From: Bacillus_CJ salitolerans
Lineage (GTDB): Bacteria > Bacillota > Bacilli > Bacillales > SA4
DNA: 64,000 nucleotides
NCBI RefSeq assembly: GCF_042680805.1
Contig: NZ_JBHUEM010000055.1
Location: forward strand, 62,001-126,000
Direction of reading: 5' to 3'
Part shown: positions 44,901 to 53,073 of the stretch, one piece after another
Layout of the letters: the number at the start of each line of letters is the position of its first letter
Numbering within the stretch: the stretch's first letter is position 1
Translations under genes and position numbers: made by a program
Notes under the pieces: generated by a model
The model's input: only the letters and a program-made list of their open reading frames with translations
The model's database searches: none
Told to the model about the DNA's origin: nothing

Positions 44901-45074
44901 GCGTTATTTGTAAGGGAATATAAAACAGAGCATGGGTTAACATCTCCATTTGTCTTCTTAGGTTGTGTTGATTACGTAAAACACTCAGGTAATAAGCCAG
45001 TGAGTTTTATATGGAAATTGCATGAGGAGATGCCATCCTATTTAGTTCCAAGGGCGAATAAGAATATTTTGTAA
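41922..45074 (+). CDS. PLD-nuclease / DEAD-box helicase fusion with DUF3427
   Basis: A 1050-aa multidomain protein. Residues 1-60 are a coiled coil. Residues about 130-290 are a phospholipase-D-like nuclease domain, with LHAKAYLF (H226, K228) and GSSN (244-247). Residues about 320-700 are a superfamily 2 helicase: Walker A ATGVGKT (353-359), DEFH box (448-451), LTATPER (about 473-479) and QQLGRGLRL. The C-terminal part matches DUF3427. Such proteins are frequent in defence islands; a helicase-coupled DNA nuclease is the inferred role. ATG 41922 follows AGGAG. It is divergent from the small-DndD2-DndE2 operon. Confidence 0.88.
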   Translation: MLKQGIYEEIINQKLKNELDKLESTQFEIEKEKLDVEEARKLLSSYITHITRKALKYVRENERDENLALLQQIKTCNDIIALLSEQLNDGEFKSLHIEEEGEILTSIYSRLNSIKAIRKGETVRPITPISQSSLFTGSNYEPNMLGELKKEILTSDNIDMLVSFIKWSGLRCIIEELKTFTERGGTLRVITTSYMEATDYKAIEELSYLPNTQIKVSYDVDRTRLHAKAYLFQRETGFSTTYIGSSNLSNPALTSGLEWNIKVTEKDSFDIVKKFEATFESYWNDNEFKTFNITNTNDQLLLREALSKSKKQEQQSIHFAFDVRPFHYQKEILEKLQVEREVFGRTKNLVVAATGVGKTVISAFDYKSFLKKHQNRAKLLFVAHREEILKQSRDTFRAILKDANFGVLLVGNHQPTSIDHLFVSIQSFNSKKLHEVTTSDYYDFIIVDEFHHAAAETYQRLLNHYQPKILLGLTATPERMDGKDILTYFDHTIAAEMRLTEAVNQKLLSPFQYFCVSDQVDLSKLKWSRKGYDIRELENVYTSNDLRTNQIIKSIYKYVTDLDEVKGLGFCVSIEHAKYMADYFNQSGIPSISLYGDVNHTVRSEAKEKLVKGEIKFIFVVDLYNEGVDIPEVNTVLFLRPTESLTVFLQQLGRGLRLSEGKDCLTVLDFVGQAHANYNFEGKFRALIGRTKHSVQHYVENGFFNLPKGCFIQLERQAKEYILRNIKSSTNTKGNLIAKMRYFTEDTGLSLTLSNFLKHYNLSIYDFYGKSKDRSFVRMMVEAGVKEDFSCENEKMITSRLPNLFHLNSSTLLKFFINYIEGGHINSEEEKLMLGVLYYSFYHNHPEKEGFTSLEEGIHRILSNKDFKQEITYILYYLYHSLETMELNNEFTFPCPLKVHSRYNTSQVLAALGYFNETSNPSFREGVKYFKDKNLDIFFTTLNKSEKDFSPSTLYDDYAINETLFHWQTQSKVSEESETAKRYIEHRQRKHQLALFVREYKTEHGLTSPFVFLGCVDYVKHSGNKPVSFIWKLHEEMPSYLVPRANKNIL

Positions 45075-45207
45075 TTAAAGGCAAGAAATTAACTGATTGT
45101 TAGTTTGATGAATGAAAATTCATTCGGAGAGTGAAGTAAGAATTTACCAAATTTAATTATTACTTTATCAAAAGCAAAATAGTCAAATGGAACAATACTT
45201 TACTACT

Positions 45208-45265
45208 AAGTGGGACATTTCTCTTTCTTCAAATATGAAGTAAGAAAATGTCCCACTTTTTTTCT
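45208..45265 (+). terminator. Terminator after the helicase gene
   Basis: AAGTGGGACATTT pairs perfectly with AAATGTCCCACTT, followed by seven T. It marks the right end of the AT-rich defence island. Confidence 0.9.
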
Positions 45266-45340
45266 CTGAAGGTGTCCCATAGGACGTGTTCATCTCCTTG
45301 TTCCATTTAGATAATGGTCTTAAAAAGGAGCTTGGCTCTC

Positions 45341-45601
45341 TTGGAAGACAAACATTTGATTGAACAGGCGATTCGAAAAGTTATTAGAGAACAACGAAAT
45401 GAGTCAGGGAAAACACAAGCAAAGCTTGCAGAAGAAGCGGGTCTTAGTGAGAAACATTTAAACAAAATTGAAAATGGTAAGAAGAATACATCAGGTGCAT
45501 CCCTTTTCCAGTTACTTTTAGCGCTAGGAAGTCAAGATCCCATGATCCTGCGTATCGCAGAAGTTTATAGAGAAATTAAAAGTAAGAACACAAATGATTA
45601 G
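45341..45601 (+). CDS. XRE-family helix-turn-helix regulator
   Basis: An 86-aa DNA-binding protein. Residues about 17-70 form an XRE helix-turn-helix (SGKTQAKLAEEAGLSEKHLN, then KIENGKKNTSGASLFQLLLA). TTG at 45341 is the best start: AAGGAG (45325-45330) is ten bases upstream, whereas ATG at 45314 has no such site and would add nine residues of poor coding. It precedes a ComK-like gene by 130 bases in the same direction and may regulate it. Confidence 0.85.
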   Translation: MEDKHLIEQAIRKVIREQRNESGKTQAKLAEEAGLSEKHLNKIENGKKNTSGASLFQLLLALGSQDPMILRIAEVYREIKSKNTND

Positions 45602-45734
45602 CAGAAATTCCTCTATAGTTAAATCAACTTCTTCTAGTAACCTATTTAATTACTTGGCCCCGATTGTTATCTACCAATACTTCAATTTCATTTTTTATCC
45701 TCAAACAAATAAAAATTTATGGAGGTATTATACA

Positions 45735-46241
45735 TTGACCGTAAATAATCACTACGAAATCTCCCCCACAACTCTCGCGATTCTGCCTGCATACCACATT
45801 ACGTATCAATCCCGCATTTACGACCTTAAAGGTGAAATCTACTGTGAAAAGCCACCCATTAAGCTTATCGAAAAAGCTTGCCTAGAAGGCGGTTCATCCT
45901 TCGATGGAAGAAAGAAAGCCCTTCAGTACAAAAAGTCATTCTACCAATGTCCTCCGATCCCGATTAATCCTCTTGAAGATATTTACGCATTTCCGACTTG
46001 TTCGCCTACTTCTCATGACTGTATTTGGCTATTTTATGAGCATATTAGCGGTTTCCATTCGAGACTAGATTCAACCGTCATTACCTTTTATAATGGTCAA
46101 TCCCTCGAAGTTCCAGTTTCCCTAGCTGTGATCAGAAACCAAATGGCACGAACAGAGTCCTGTATCGTCTCGTTTAGTAAGCCTAAGAAAAGAATGAGAA
46201 TGTATTATGAGACCCCCTCGTTAACCTCAAAAGAAAGGTGA
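45735..46241 (+). CDS. comK: ComK-family competence transcription factor paralogue
   Basis: A 168-aa protein of the ComK family, the master activator of competence genes in Bacillus. Family blocks are YEISPTTLAILP, EKPPIKLIEKACLEGGSSFD, GRKKALQYK, PPIPINPLEDIYAFPT, FPTCSPTSHDCIWLFYEHI and TVITFYNGQSLEVPVS. The C-terminus is shorter than B. subtilis ComK (about 192 aa). The correct start is TTG 45735, with GGAGG at 45721; the frame runs open upstream to 45594 but has no site there. Codon use is more GC-rich than the defence island. Whether this is the only ComK of the genome is unknown. Confidence 0.85.
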   Translation: MTVNNHYEISPTTLAILPAYHITYQSRIYDLKGEIYCEKPPIKLIEKACLEGGSSFDGRKKALQYKKSFYQCPPIPINPLEDIYAFPTCSPTSHDCIWLFYEHISGFHSRLDSTVITFYNGQSLEVPVSLAVIRNQMARTESCIVSFSKPKKRMRMYYETPSLTSKER

Positions 46242-46249
46242 AGAAATTG

Positions 46250-47410
46250 ATGAAAAAAAAGAAGAAACCTAGACAAAGAGTCCGGATCTACGGTTTTAAA
46301 TTCCCTCAAAATCTCCTTGAATACCTCCGAAATTACCAAACCGAGCACAACCTTCAAATTCCAGCCAGTGCCTATGCAGCCCTCTTAATTATGTTAAAGC
46401 AAATCCACCGTGAAAAATCATCTCAAGGGAAGGTGCAGGAGCTGAGTCTCCCGTCAAATGCTAGAGAATGTAGGTTAACCTATTCTACTTTACATATTGG
46501 ATTCAAGTTTCTTCTAAAGCACGGTATCATTCAGGAAGAGGTAAATATAGACGGTAAGGATGTGTATTATCTCCCTCACTACGAGCAGTCCTGTTCGTCT
46601 GAACAACCTGAAGACCTCAACTATTTTCTCATTCCACACTCACTCTTTGAAACGAATATCCTCGCTGAGCTAGTACGTACCTCCAACAGTAAATCCTTTG
46701 AATTACTCTTTTCCCTTCTAACTCAATTCCGTCATGGCGTCGCCACAATCGACCATACGAATAAAATTGATGAATTGAAGCAAGTCCGAAATATGTCTAC
46801 GTTAAAACAGCAGCTTGGTAAGCGCTCCAAAGGGGTTCGAGAAGCACTTGAAATGCTCGAGCCTTTATTTTACATTGAGTTTGTCGGTCTTAAGTACCGT
46901 GGTACACAGGTGTGGGTGCATCAAGTCCATTTTTCTTTGAAACCTGAATGTGTGATTGAGAACTCTGATGCCTTCGAAGTGTATCCACTAGTAGCTGAGT
47001 TCAGCAAGGAAACGGAGAGGATTTTAACCGATTTAAACATTCGCTATAAACCGAGGGACCTTTTTGACATTATGATCTCATTTAAGCAGGAGGTCATTGA
47101 GGTATTAAAATATATTGCGAAGAATGATGGAGAGCATGCTAACTATTCAGCCCGTGACAGCTGGATCGAAAGCTACTTCTATCGTTGTCTTGGAAACTTT
47201 GAAAACAAGATACGGGATCAGTATGAAGAGCGTCCTGATTTTACATTCACAAAGTCTATTGGGGCTTATTTTCGCACGGTGTTTCGCAATAACTTAAAAG
47301 CATTTGTCGAGCGTGTGATTCCAGTTGAGATGATTCGAACGGCAAATATGAGAGAGTTTGTAGAAGCGGGACGAGTGCCTGTGCTGCATGAGGTATTAAC
47401 GAAATACTAG
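46250..47410 (+). CDS. Hypothetical protein downstream of the ComK-like gene
   Basis: A 386-aa protein, basic at the start (MKKKKKPRQRVRIYGFKFP). The region LTYSTLHIGFKFLLKHGIIQ followed by a two-strand segment looks like a winged helix, and the organisation is reminiscent of plasmid replication initiators, but I do not recognise a family. ATG 46250 or TTG 46247 follows AAAGGTG, which overlaps the end of the ComK-like gene, so the two form an operon. Codon use resembles the ComK-like gene, with many C-ending codons, and not the AT-rich island to the left. Confidence 0.6.
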   Translation: MKKKKKPRQRVRIYGFKFPQNLLEYLRNYQTEHNLQIPASAYAALLIMLKQIHREKSSQGKVQELSLPSNARECRLTYSTLHIGFKFLLKHGIIQEEVNIDGKDVYYLPHYEQSCSSEQPEDLNYFLIPHSLFETNILAELVRTSNSKSFELLFSLLTQFRHGVATIDHTNKIDELKQVRNMSTLKQQLGKRSKGVREALEMLEPLFYIEFVGLKYRGTQVWVHQVHFSLKPECVIENSDAFEVYPLVAEFSKETERILTDLNIRYKPRDLFDIMISFKQEVIEVLKYIAKNDGEHANYSARDSWIESYFYRCLGNFENKIRDQYEERPDFTFTKSIGAYFRTVFRNNLKAFVERVIPVEMIRTANMREFVEAGRVPVLHEVLTKY

Positions 47411-47420
47411 TTTGCTTTTC

Positions 47421-47440
47421 AAAGCCCTTTAGTGGGCTTA
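47421..47440 (+). terminator. Weak terminator after the hypothetical gene
   Basis: AAGCCC pairs with GGGCTT around TTTAGT, followed by only three T. The 47411-48178 gap also has two similar 15-base stretches (ATGAGCGTCACTGAT and ATGAACGTCACTGAT, about 47628 and 47659) and the structured element at 48031. No gene is seen there. Confidence 0.4.
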
Positions 47441-48030
47441 TTTAGCGTTGTAGGAATTTTTAAAGAGAATAGATGCTTAGTAGCTGTTCCTTTCTTTTTA
47501 GAGAGGGGCTATTTTTTTGTCCTATTGGTAATATAAATGATTGCTAGTGGCAAAGGTAAAACTATAAATGTTAGCAAGTCTCCTCGTAAATATTGAAATC
47601 ATTGCCTCTAGTGCTTCTTTGATTTAAATGAGCGTCACTGATTGTAGGACTAGTTGAGATGAACGTCACTGATAACGAGCTGATTTCTAAATGAAAGCAA
47701 GAGAAAATGGAGATTATCGAAATGTTGGGTTGTTAAAAGTGTGTAGAAGTGTTGATATGTATGGAGTGGTAGCATGAAAATAAAATGTTCTTACTCTTTT
47801 AACATACTTACCTATCTGAAAAGTCTCTTATATCTCTAAATGGTTTTTAAATCCTTGAGTATTTTTTATTGAATTTACTTTTTAATTCATTTACTCCAAT
47901 ACCAGACAGATGGAAAACGTAATTTATTTCAATGGGGTAAGTTAACAATGAGAAGAAGGTTCTTAGTAGAAAATAATAGGATATAGCGATATAGTAAAAA
48001 GGTTATACTTGTCACATAAAGTGAAACTTC

Positions 48031-48159
48031 AATCAGTGGGGGTTTTCTTCATGCCACTGATTGTTAGTTGAACCAATCGGGTTCTTACTGGCGCTTATCC
48101 CCCACTTACTTCTCGATCATCTGAATTTTTGAAGTGAGGGTCTTAGCGCCAGTTAGAAC
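48031..48159. repeat. Highly structured intergenic element (nested hairpins)
   Basis: AATCAGTGG (48031) pairs with CCACTGATT (48054). GTTCTTACTGGCGCT (48081) pairs with AGCGCCAGTTAGAAC (48145) with one mismatch. Inside it CCCCCACTT pairs with AAGTGAGGG. The element ends 20 bases before the start of the YehS-like gene. It resembles the structured repeats of about 150 nt known from the B. cereus group, but I cannot verify the family. Confidence 0.6.
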
Positions 48160-48178
48160 GGGAAAAGGAGGATTACGA

Positions 48179-48664
48179 ATGACGAACAACGATATATTAA
48201 TTCGATTGCGATATGCGCTTGATATACGAAATACAGAGATGGTAGAGATTTTTAAGCTTGGCGGTGTTGAGGTTACGCAAGAACAAGTACTCAATATTCT
48301 TACGAAATACGATGAAGAAGCCGATATCCCGGAGGAAGCGGCTTGTAGTAATAGTATGGTTGAGTCATTTTTAAATGGCTTGATTATGTTTAAAAGAGGG
48401 AAACAGGAGCCAAAACCAGGACAACCTGAAACCCCGGCCCTGACACATGAGCATGTGAATAACCTTCTATTAAAGAAAGTGAAAATCGCCCTATCCTTAA
48501 CGAGTGACGATATGATGGATACGTTCGAGGCAGCAGGAGTGAAGATTGCCAAAGGTGAGCTGAGCGCCATCTTGCGAAAGGAAGGCCATAGTAATTATAG
48601 GCAGTGCGGTGACAAATTCGCTCGTAACTTCTTGAAGGGATTAGCGGTGAAGTATAGGGGATGA
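48179..48664 (+). CDS. yehS: YehS family protein (DUF1456)
   Basis: A 161-aa protein with two tandem DUF1456 repeats, as in E. coli YehS. The first is NNDILIRLRYALDIRNTEMV and EIFKLGGVEVTQEQVLNIL; the second, VNNLLLKKVKIALSLTSDDM and DTFEAAGVKIAKGELSAILR. The function of the family is unknown. ATG 48179 follows AAAAGGAGG at ideal spacing. The structured element upstream is likely in its 5' leader or overlaps its promoter. Confidence 0.9.
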   Translation: MTNNDILIRLRYALDIRNTEMVEIFKLGGVEVTQEQVLNILTKYDEEADIPEEAACSNSMVESFLNGLIMFKRGKQEPKPGQPETPALTHEHVNNLLLKKVKIALSLTSDDMMDTFEAAGVKIAKGELSAILRKEGHSNYRQCGDKFARNFLKGLAVKYRG

Positions 48665-48742
48665 AAGTCATTAAATTAGGCACATATTTTACATTACATA
48701 TTAAATATTGAAACGAAGGGACAGTTCATAAGGGTGCAGGTT

Positions 48743-49207
48743 TTACTTCCTTACCCTAACCACTGTCCCTTTATTTACTTCCAGTAAATCCTTGACTTGA
48801 ATACGAACGAGCGAATTTTCAGACCCTCCACCTGTATAAATGTAATCCATATCAGTCACTTTAGGATCGATGAGGAATACAGCATCATACCCAAATGATG
48901 GGACGCCACCAGGTGGGAAGCCTGTACGTTCAAGAACCTCTGAGTCGGTTGCTAGACGTGGTGCCTCTATTTCCAAAGCCTTTCCCACTCGCTTCGTACT
49001 AGCTCGATCTTCTCCTTTTACAATCGCAACAATGAATCGGTTGTCATGATCCATCATACAGATGTTTTTGACAAAGACAGTCTCATGTTCATTCACAGCC
49101 TCGGCTGCTTCTTTGACGGAATGGCAGGATTGTTCGAATAAAAGGTGGTTAGCCTCAATACCCGTAGTTTTCAAATAATCGTTTATTTTACTTTCATAGG
49201 AATTCAT
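48743..49207 (-). CDS. YbaK/EbsC-type aminoacyl-tRNA deacylase
   Basis: About 154 aa, YbaK/ProRS-associated domain family. Visible family features are VFVKNICMMDHDNRFIVAIV, the Lys in GEDRASTKRVGKAL and the GFPPGGVPSFGYD loop. Family members hydrolyse mischarged tRNA, for example Cys- or Ala-tRNA(Pro). The exact specificity cannot be read. The start at 49207 (MNSYESK) is preferred because AAGGTG lies six bases upstream; ATG 49225 would put that site inside the gene. Monocistronic. Confidence 0.88.
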   Translation of the reverse strand: MNSYESKINDYLKTTGIEANHLLFEQSCHSVKEAAEAVNEHETVFVKNICMMDHDNRFIVAIVKGEDRASTKRVGKALEIEAPRLATDSEVLERTGFPPGGVPSFGYDAVFLIDPKVTDMDYIYTGGGSENSLVRIQVKDLLEVNKGTVVRVRK

Positions 49208-49336
49208 CCTTTTCACCTTTTTCATGTATCAAAATAGTGGAGTTCAATATATGTAGTTATGATATATCATAAAGGGATTTTTTGTAAAATGCAGAATGTT
49301 AGTTATGTAATGTAGATAAAAGAGGAGAGATCTATT

Positions 49337-49930
49337 TTGAGAACAATAGCTTTGTGGTTGTGCATAATTGGAGGATTATTATGGGGGCTAAAACCTTTAT
49401 ATGATGTGTTAGTTTTAGACAGAAGAATCAACACAGGGTATTTAGCTTCTGATGTTACGGATTATATCAAGTTTCTCTTTCCGCTTTTTTGTCTAGGAGG
49501 TGTATTTGTTCTTTTCTCTTTGTATAAAAAGAAGGTTAGAGCGTCCATCAGCATCCTTGCAGTGGCGGTACTTTTTCATGGCTTATTTCATTTTTCTGAA
49601 ATGTATTTTCCGAATTCAGACATTCCCTTTGGATTATTATTTATGTTCTCTGGATTGGTCCTATTATTGATAGGTGCAGCATTTCTTGTTGTTCAACTAC
49701 GAAGAGAGAAGGATATTCCTCGCCTACTGTTTCGATTAGCGGTAGTTTTATTTTCCATTACCTTTTTGTTTTGTTTGTTGCCTTTTGTTTCGGGTGTTTT
49801 TACAGCTGAACTACTAACCGGTTTAATGGTCGGCTTCATGTTGGGTATTGGAATTACTTGGTCAGCCATAGGTATAGCCCTTCTTATAATCGTTAAGAGT
49901 GACCCTTCTAATTTAACAACTAGCATTTAA
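49337..49930 (+). CDS. Hypothetical membrane protein (six segments)
   Basis: A 197-aa protein with about six hydrophobic segments and short loops. It has no recognised domain. TTG 49337 follows GAGGAG at good spacing. The C-terminal stretch LMVGFMLGIGITWSAIG recurs in a remnant at 52506, so the gene was once duplicated. The following gap, 49931-50328, holds only a short open stretch (about 50031-50281, WWGTYKLNGEE) that could be debris of a further membrane protein. Confidence 0.65.
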   Translation: MRTIALWLCIIGGLLWGLKPLYDVLVLDRRINTGYLASDVTDYIKFLFPLFCLGGVFVLFSLYKKKVRASISILAVAVLFHGLFHFSEMYFPNSDIPFGLLFMFSGLVLLLIGAAFLVVQLRREKDIPRLLFRLAVVLFSITFLFCLLPFVSGVFTAELLTGLMVGFMLGIGITWSAIGIALLIIVKSDPSNLTTSI

Positions 49931-50328
49931 CCCAGAATTAAATCATCAAAGTGAAGCTATAAGGCTTCTAAAAGAATCCATAACTGGCGGGTAGTTTAAG
50001 AAACGTTAATATGATAATATGAATAACCACTAGTAGAACAGCGACGATTCTTATACTTCCACATGGAAGCACGGGATTCATCCTAGTTTACATACAAAGG
50101 CTCTACGCTTTCTCGATCACTCTCGTTATAATGACAATATGGTGGGGTACTTACAAGCTGAATGGAGAAGAAACTAGATCGAAAAAAAAGGTATGCTTAT
50201 TGCTATCTACATGTAAGTTTTATCTTAAAAGTGTGCATGATAGAAAGGGAGACTGTTAACACTAGTAAATTTGAAGATTGAGTTATTGTGTAAATAGATA
50301 GTGGAGTAGATTAGAGGAGGGAGATTTG

Positions 50329-52296
50329 TTGACTCAAATGATAGGAAGAAATGAATTATGTCCCTGTGGAAGTACTAAAAAGTATAAAAAATGCTGCGGG
50401 AAGACTTCTAACGTGATAACGATTACTCAATTAATTGATAGTGAAATAATAGAGTTACAAAAACAAATAGTAGATTATGCTTTGTTTCATTATACTATGG
50501 AAATTGAAGATCATTTTGAGCAAATGATGGAAGTGTTACATATACACGATGATGAAGTGGAATTTTATACATTTCTACACGTCGTTTGGTTCAGTTTATT
50601 TTACGAGCTTAATGAAGGAACAACGGTCATAAAGCAATTTATCGAGAGTGAAAAAGGTAGAATAAAGCGACCAAAGCTACGTCAAATTCTTGAAGGTTGG
50701 ACAAGTCCAGTCATCTTGACAGGTGCTGTGAAAAAAATCGAACGTAATGTTGGAATAGTATCTGATTCATTTACCTCGAAAGAGTATGAGGTGAATTTTC
50801 TAGAGTATAACCCTAGCTTAAACACTTTTATTCTAGGAATGGCTTTGCCGGTTGATCATCAATATGTTTTCTTCCCAATGCCTTTAGAGTTGAAGGATGT
50901 CGATATAGAAGGTATTTATCATTACTTGTCAGAATCATATGATCACTCAGGTTATGAGATAAAACAAGAATATATCATCCATCATTTTCTGGATATTGTT
51001 ACTACTCTTCCAACAATCGGTCTAGGGATAGATGTTGAAGAATTAAACTGGAAGGAACCTGCCCATTTTCAGGTAGCGGAATTGTTTAAGTATAAAATGG
51101 AAGAAACAGGAGAGTCATTGGAAAATATTGAGATCGGAATAACCACTTGGTTTGCCTATTGTCAGAAGAAAGATAAACGTGTAAAAAATCCTGCTATTTA
51201 TGCAGCTGCTCTGCATTATATGATATCTACTAATTTTCCTACCGTACAAAGCTATACACAAAAAGATCTTGCCAGCATGTATGATGTAAACCCATCGAGT
51301 ATATCTTCGGTATATGGAGATTTACTTCATTTTATTCACCACTTTTATGGTGATGAAAAGTATGATCATGATGATGGTTACTACGACAGCTGGAACGAGG
51401 AGGATGATATGGATATTGTTCTTCCCAAAGCGGCGTCTTCGTCCAATCTTTTTACAGAAAAAGTGCTAAAAGATGCCATGAAATCAATAGAAGGGAAGGA
51501 TTTTGACAGTATTGAGGATATAACAGAGTATTTAAATCATACGTTGCAACAACCATCATTTGAATTTGAACAAAACGAGAAATCTGACGAGGACCTTGCT
51601 CAAGGCTTAATCTATGAAGCGTTTGAATCAACCGGTGCAACACGATATCGACTGGCTAAACAAGCCCTAGAGCTGTATCCATATTTACCTGATGCTTACA
51701 TCATTTTAGCCGAGAAGGAAAAAACGGTACAGAAGAAACTCGAGCTTTATGAAAAGGCCATGCAGATTGGTTACGACCGTTTAGGTGGAGAGAAATATGT
51801 TCAAAAGCAGAAAGGTCACTTCTGGGGATTGATTGAAACTCGGCCCTATATGCGAGCGAAGCTACATGTTGCTAACACTTTAGTACAGTTAAAGCGGACA
51901 GGTGAGGCCATTTCTCATTATGAAGAACTGCTACAATTAAATGAAATGGATAACCAAGGAGTACGATATCTATTATTTCCAGCCTATATAGAGGCTGAGG
52001 AATATGATAAGGCCAACCAGCTGCTTCAACAATTCGGGGAACATTCAACTCATTCTACTTATAACCAACTCTTACTAGAATTAATCCTAAAAGGAAAAAC
52101 GAAAAAGGCCGAAAAACTCCTTAAAGAGGCTAAGAAAGCTAATCCTTATGTCAGTAACTATCTATCCGGAAAAAGAAAGCTTCCAAAGAGGGAACCTGAT
52201 TATTATTCGTTTGGTGACGAGAATGAAGCCATTATTTATGTGAGTGGACATCTTCATTTATGGAACCGTTACAGTAGGAAAGAGTTTTGGAATTAG
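50329..52296 (+). CDS. SEC-C motif protein with TPR-like repeats
   Basis: A 655-aa soluble protein. The N-terminus carries a SEC-C zinc motif (GRNELCPCGSTKKYKKCCGK), like that at the C-terminus of the protein at 8906. The middle is helical, with an acidic patch (about 345-365). Residues about 440-600 look like TPR repeats (AYIILAEKEKTVQKKLELYE; GEAISHYEELLQLNEM). Zinc binding and a role in protein contacts are inferred. TTG 50329 is preferred, with GGAGGG eight bases upstream; 50326 (TTG) is an alternative. Confidence 0.8.
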   Translation: MTQMIGRNELCPCGSTKKYKKCCGKTSNVITITQLIDSEIIELQKQIVDYALFHYTMEIEDHFEQMMEVLHIHDDEVEFYTFLHVVWFSLFYELNEGTTVIKQFIESEKGRIKRPKLRQILEGWTSPVILTGAVKKIERNVGIVSDSFTSKEYEVNFLEYNPSLNTFILGMALPVDHQYVFFPMPLELKDVDIEGIYHYLSESYDHSGYEIKQEYIIHHFLDIVTTLPTIGLGIDVEELNWKEPAHFQVAELFKYKMEETGESLENIEIGITTWFAYCQKKDKRVKNPAIYAAALHYMISTNFPTVQSYTQKDLASMYDVNPSSISSVYGDLLHFIHHFYGDEKYDHDDGYYDSWNEEDDMDIVLPKAASSSNLFTEKVLKDAMKSIEGKDFDSIEDITEYLNHTLQQPSFEFEQNEKSDEDLAQGLIYEAFESTGATRYRLAKQALELYPYLPDAYIILAEKEKTVQKKLELYEKAMQIGYDRLGGEKYVQKQKGHFWGLIETRPYMRAKLHVANTLVQLKRTGEAISHYEELLQLNEMDNQGVRYLLFPAYIEAEEYDKANQLLQQFGEHSTHSTYNQLLLELILKGKTKKAEKLLKEAKKANPYVSNYLSGKRKLPKREPDYYSFGDENEAIIYVSGHLHLWNRYSRKEFWN

Positions 52297-52345
52297 GAAA
52301 CGACGTCTTTTCCTTCAAATGAGCATAGATAGTTAAAGGAATTAG

Positions 52346-52489
52346 GACGATGAGTTTCTAGGTGTCATCTATTTACCACTTCCTGAGAAATCTCATCCAG
52401 CGTACAGCCATGATAGTCGTCGCAATTTCATCCTTTTCGAGGGAAAAGAAAAATCACTTACTCTTTCGTTAAATACCCTAGGCGTGTAA
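52346..52489 (+). pseudogene. Short coding remnant of unknown origin
   Basis: An open stretch without a start codon reads DEFLGVIYLPLPEKSHPAYS and continues to TAA at 52487-52489. The composition looks protein-like, but no family is recognised. It lies beside the remnant at 52506 in a gap of 474 bases. Confidence 0.3.
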
Positions 52490-52505
52490 AAGGGAAAGTG
52501 CTAAA

Positions 52506-52607
52506 ATGGTCGGCTTCATGATGGGGATTGGTTTTACTTGGTCGGTCATTGGTGGTGTCCTTCATAACATAGTAAAACAAGAATCCCTACTTTCCAAAAA
52601 AAAATAG
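52506..52607 (+). pseudogene. C-terminal fragment of a paralogue of the membrane protein at 49337
   Basis: MVGFMMGIGFTWSVIGGVLH followed by 13 more residues and TAG. It matches VGFMLGIGITWSAIG of the gene at 49337, with strong nucleotide similarity (ATGGTCGGCTTCATG is identical in both). Only the last membrane segment remains. Confidence 0.7.
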
Positions 52608-52619
52608 TTACATAACCAT

Positions 52620-52648
52620 TTGCTAATAATGCCAGGATGTGTTAAGAT
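52620..52648 (+). promoter_or_regulatory. Promoter of the cold-shock gene, with long leader
   Basis: TTGCTA, a 17-base spacer and TAAGAT place the transcript start near 52655, leaving a leader of about 115 bases before the ATG. Long leaders are usual for cold-shock genes, where RNA folding controls translation. Confidence 0.55.
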
Positions 52649-52770
52649 AAAGACTAACTAATTTGTTCGGTCGGTTTAAGAGATAAGAGTATTTGTACTT
52701 GCTTCTTTATTATCTATTTGAGCAATGATGTAATAAGTAGTGGGAGATACCCACACAGGAGGATATATAC

Positions 52771-52971
52771 ATGCAACAAGGTACAGTAAAATGGTTTAAC
52801 GCAGAAAAAGGTTTTGGATTTATCGAAGTTGAAGGCGGAGCAGATGTATTCGTACATTTCTCAGCTATCCAAGGTGACGGATTCAAATCTTTAGATGAAG
52901 GCCAAAAAGTTACATTTGAAACAGAGCAAGGTCAACGTGGACCTCAAGCTGTTAACGTAAACAAGGCATAA
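52771..52971 (+). CDS. CspA-family cold-shock protein
   Basis: A 66-aa single-stranded nucleic-acid-binding beta-barrel, an RNA chaperone. RNP1 is KGFGFIEV (residues about 13-20) and RNP2 is VFVHFSAI (about 27-34). Length and sequence match Bacillus cold-shock proteins throughout. Strong ribosome binding site AGGAGG ten bases before ATG. Monocistronic, ended by the hairpin at 52977. The DEAD-box helicase gene downstream fits the same RNA-remodelling theme. Confidence 0.97.
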   Translation: MQQGTVKWFNAEKGFGFIEVEGGADVFVHFSAIQGDGFKSLDEGQKVTFETEQGQRGPQAVNVNKA

Positions 52972-52976
52972 TGACG

Positions 52977-53006
52977 AAAGGACTCTAGGAATAGAGTCCT
53001 TTTTTT
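52977..53006 (+). terminator. Terminator of the cold-shock gene
   Basis: AAAGGACTCTA pairs with ATAGAGTCCTTT around a short loop, followed by seven T. Confidence 0.92.
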
Positions 53007-53073
53007 ATGTAAAAACTTAAGTATATATTCATTATGAAGTCGTAGAGAATCCTAAAAAAAGAGGTTGCGGACT

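Noticed and set aside
49931..50328. Possible small membrane-protein gene
   Set aside because: An open stretch near 50031-50281 lacks a start codon and ribosome binding site at its beginning, so it is only noted as possible debris.
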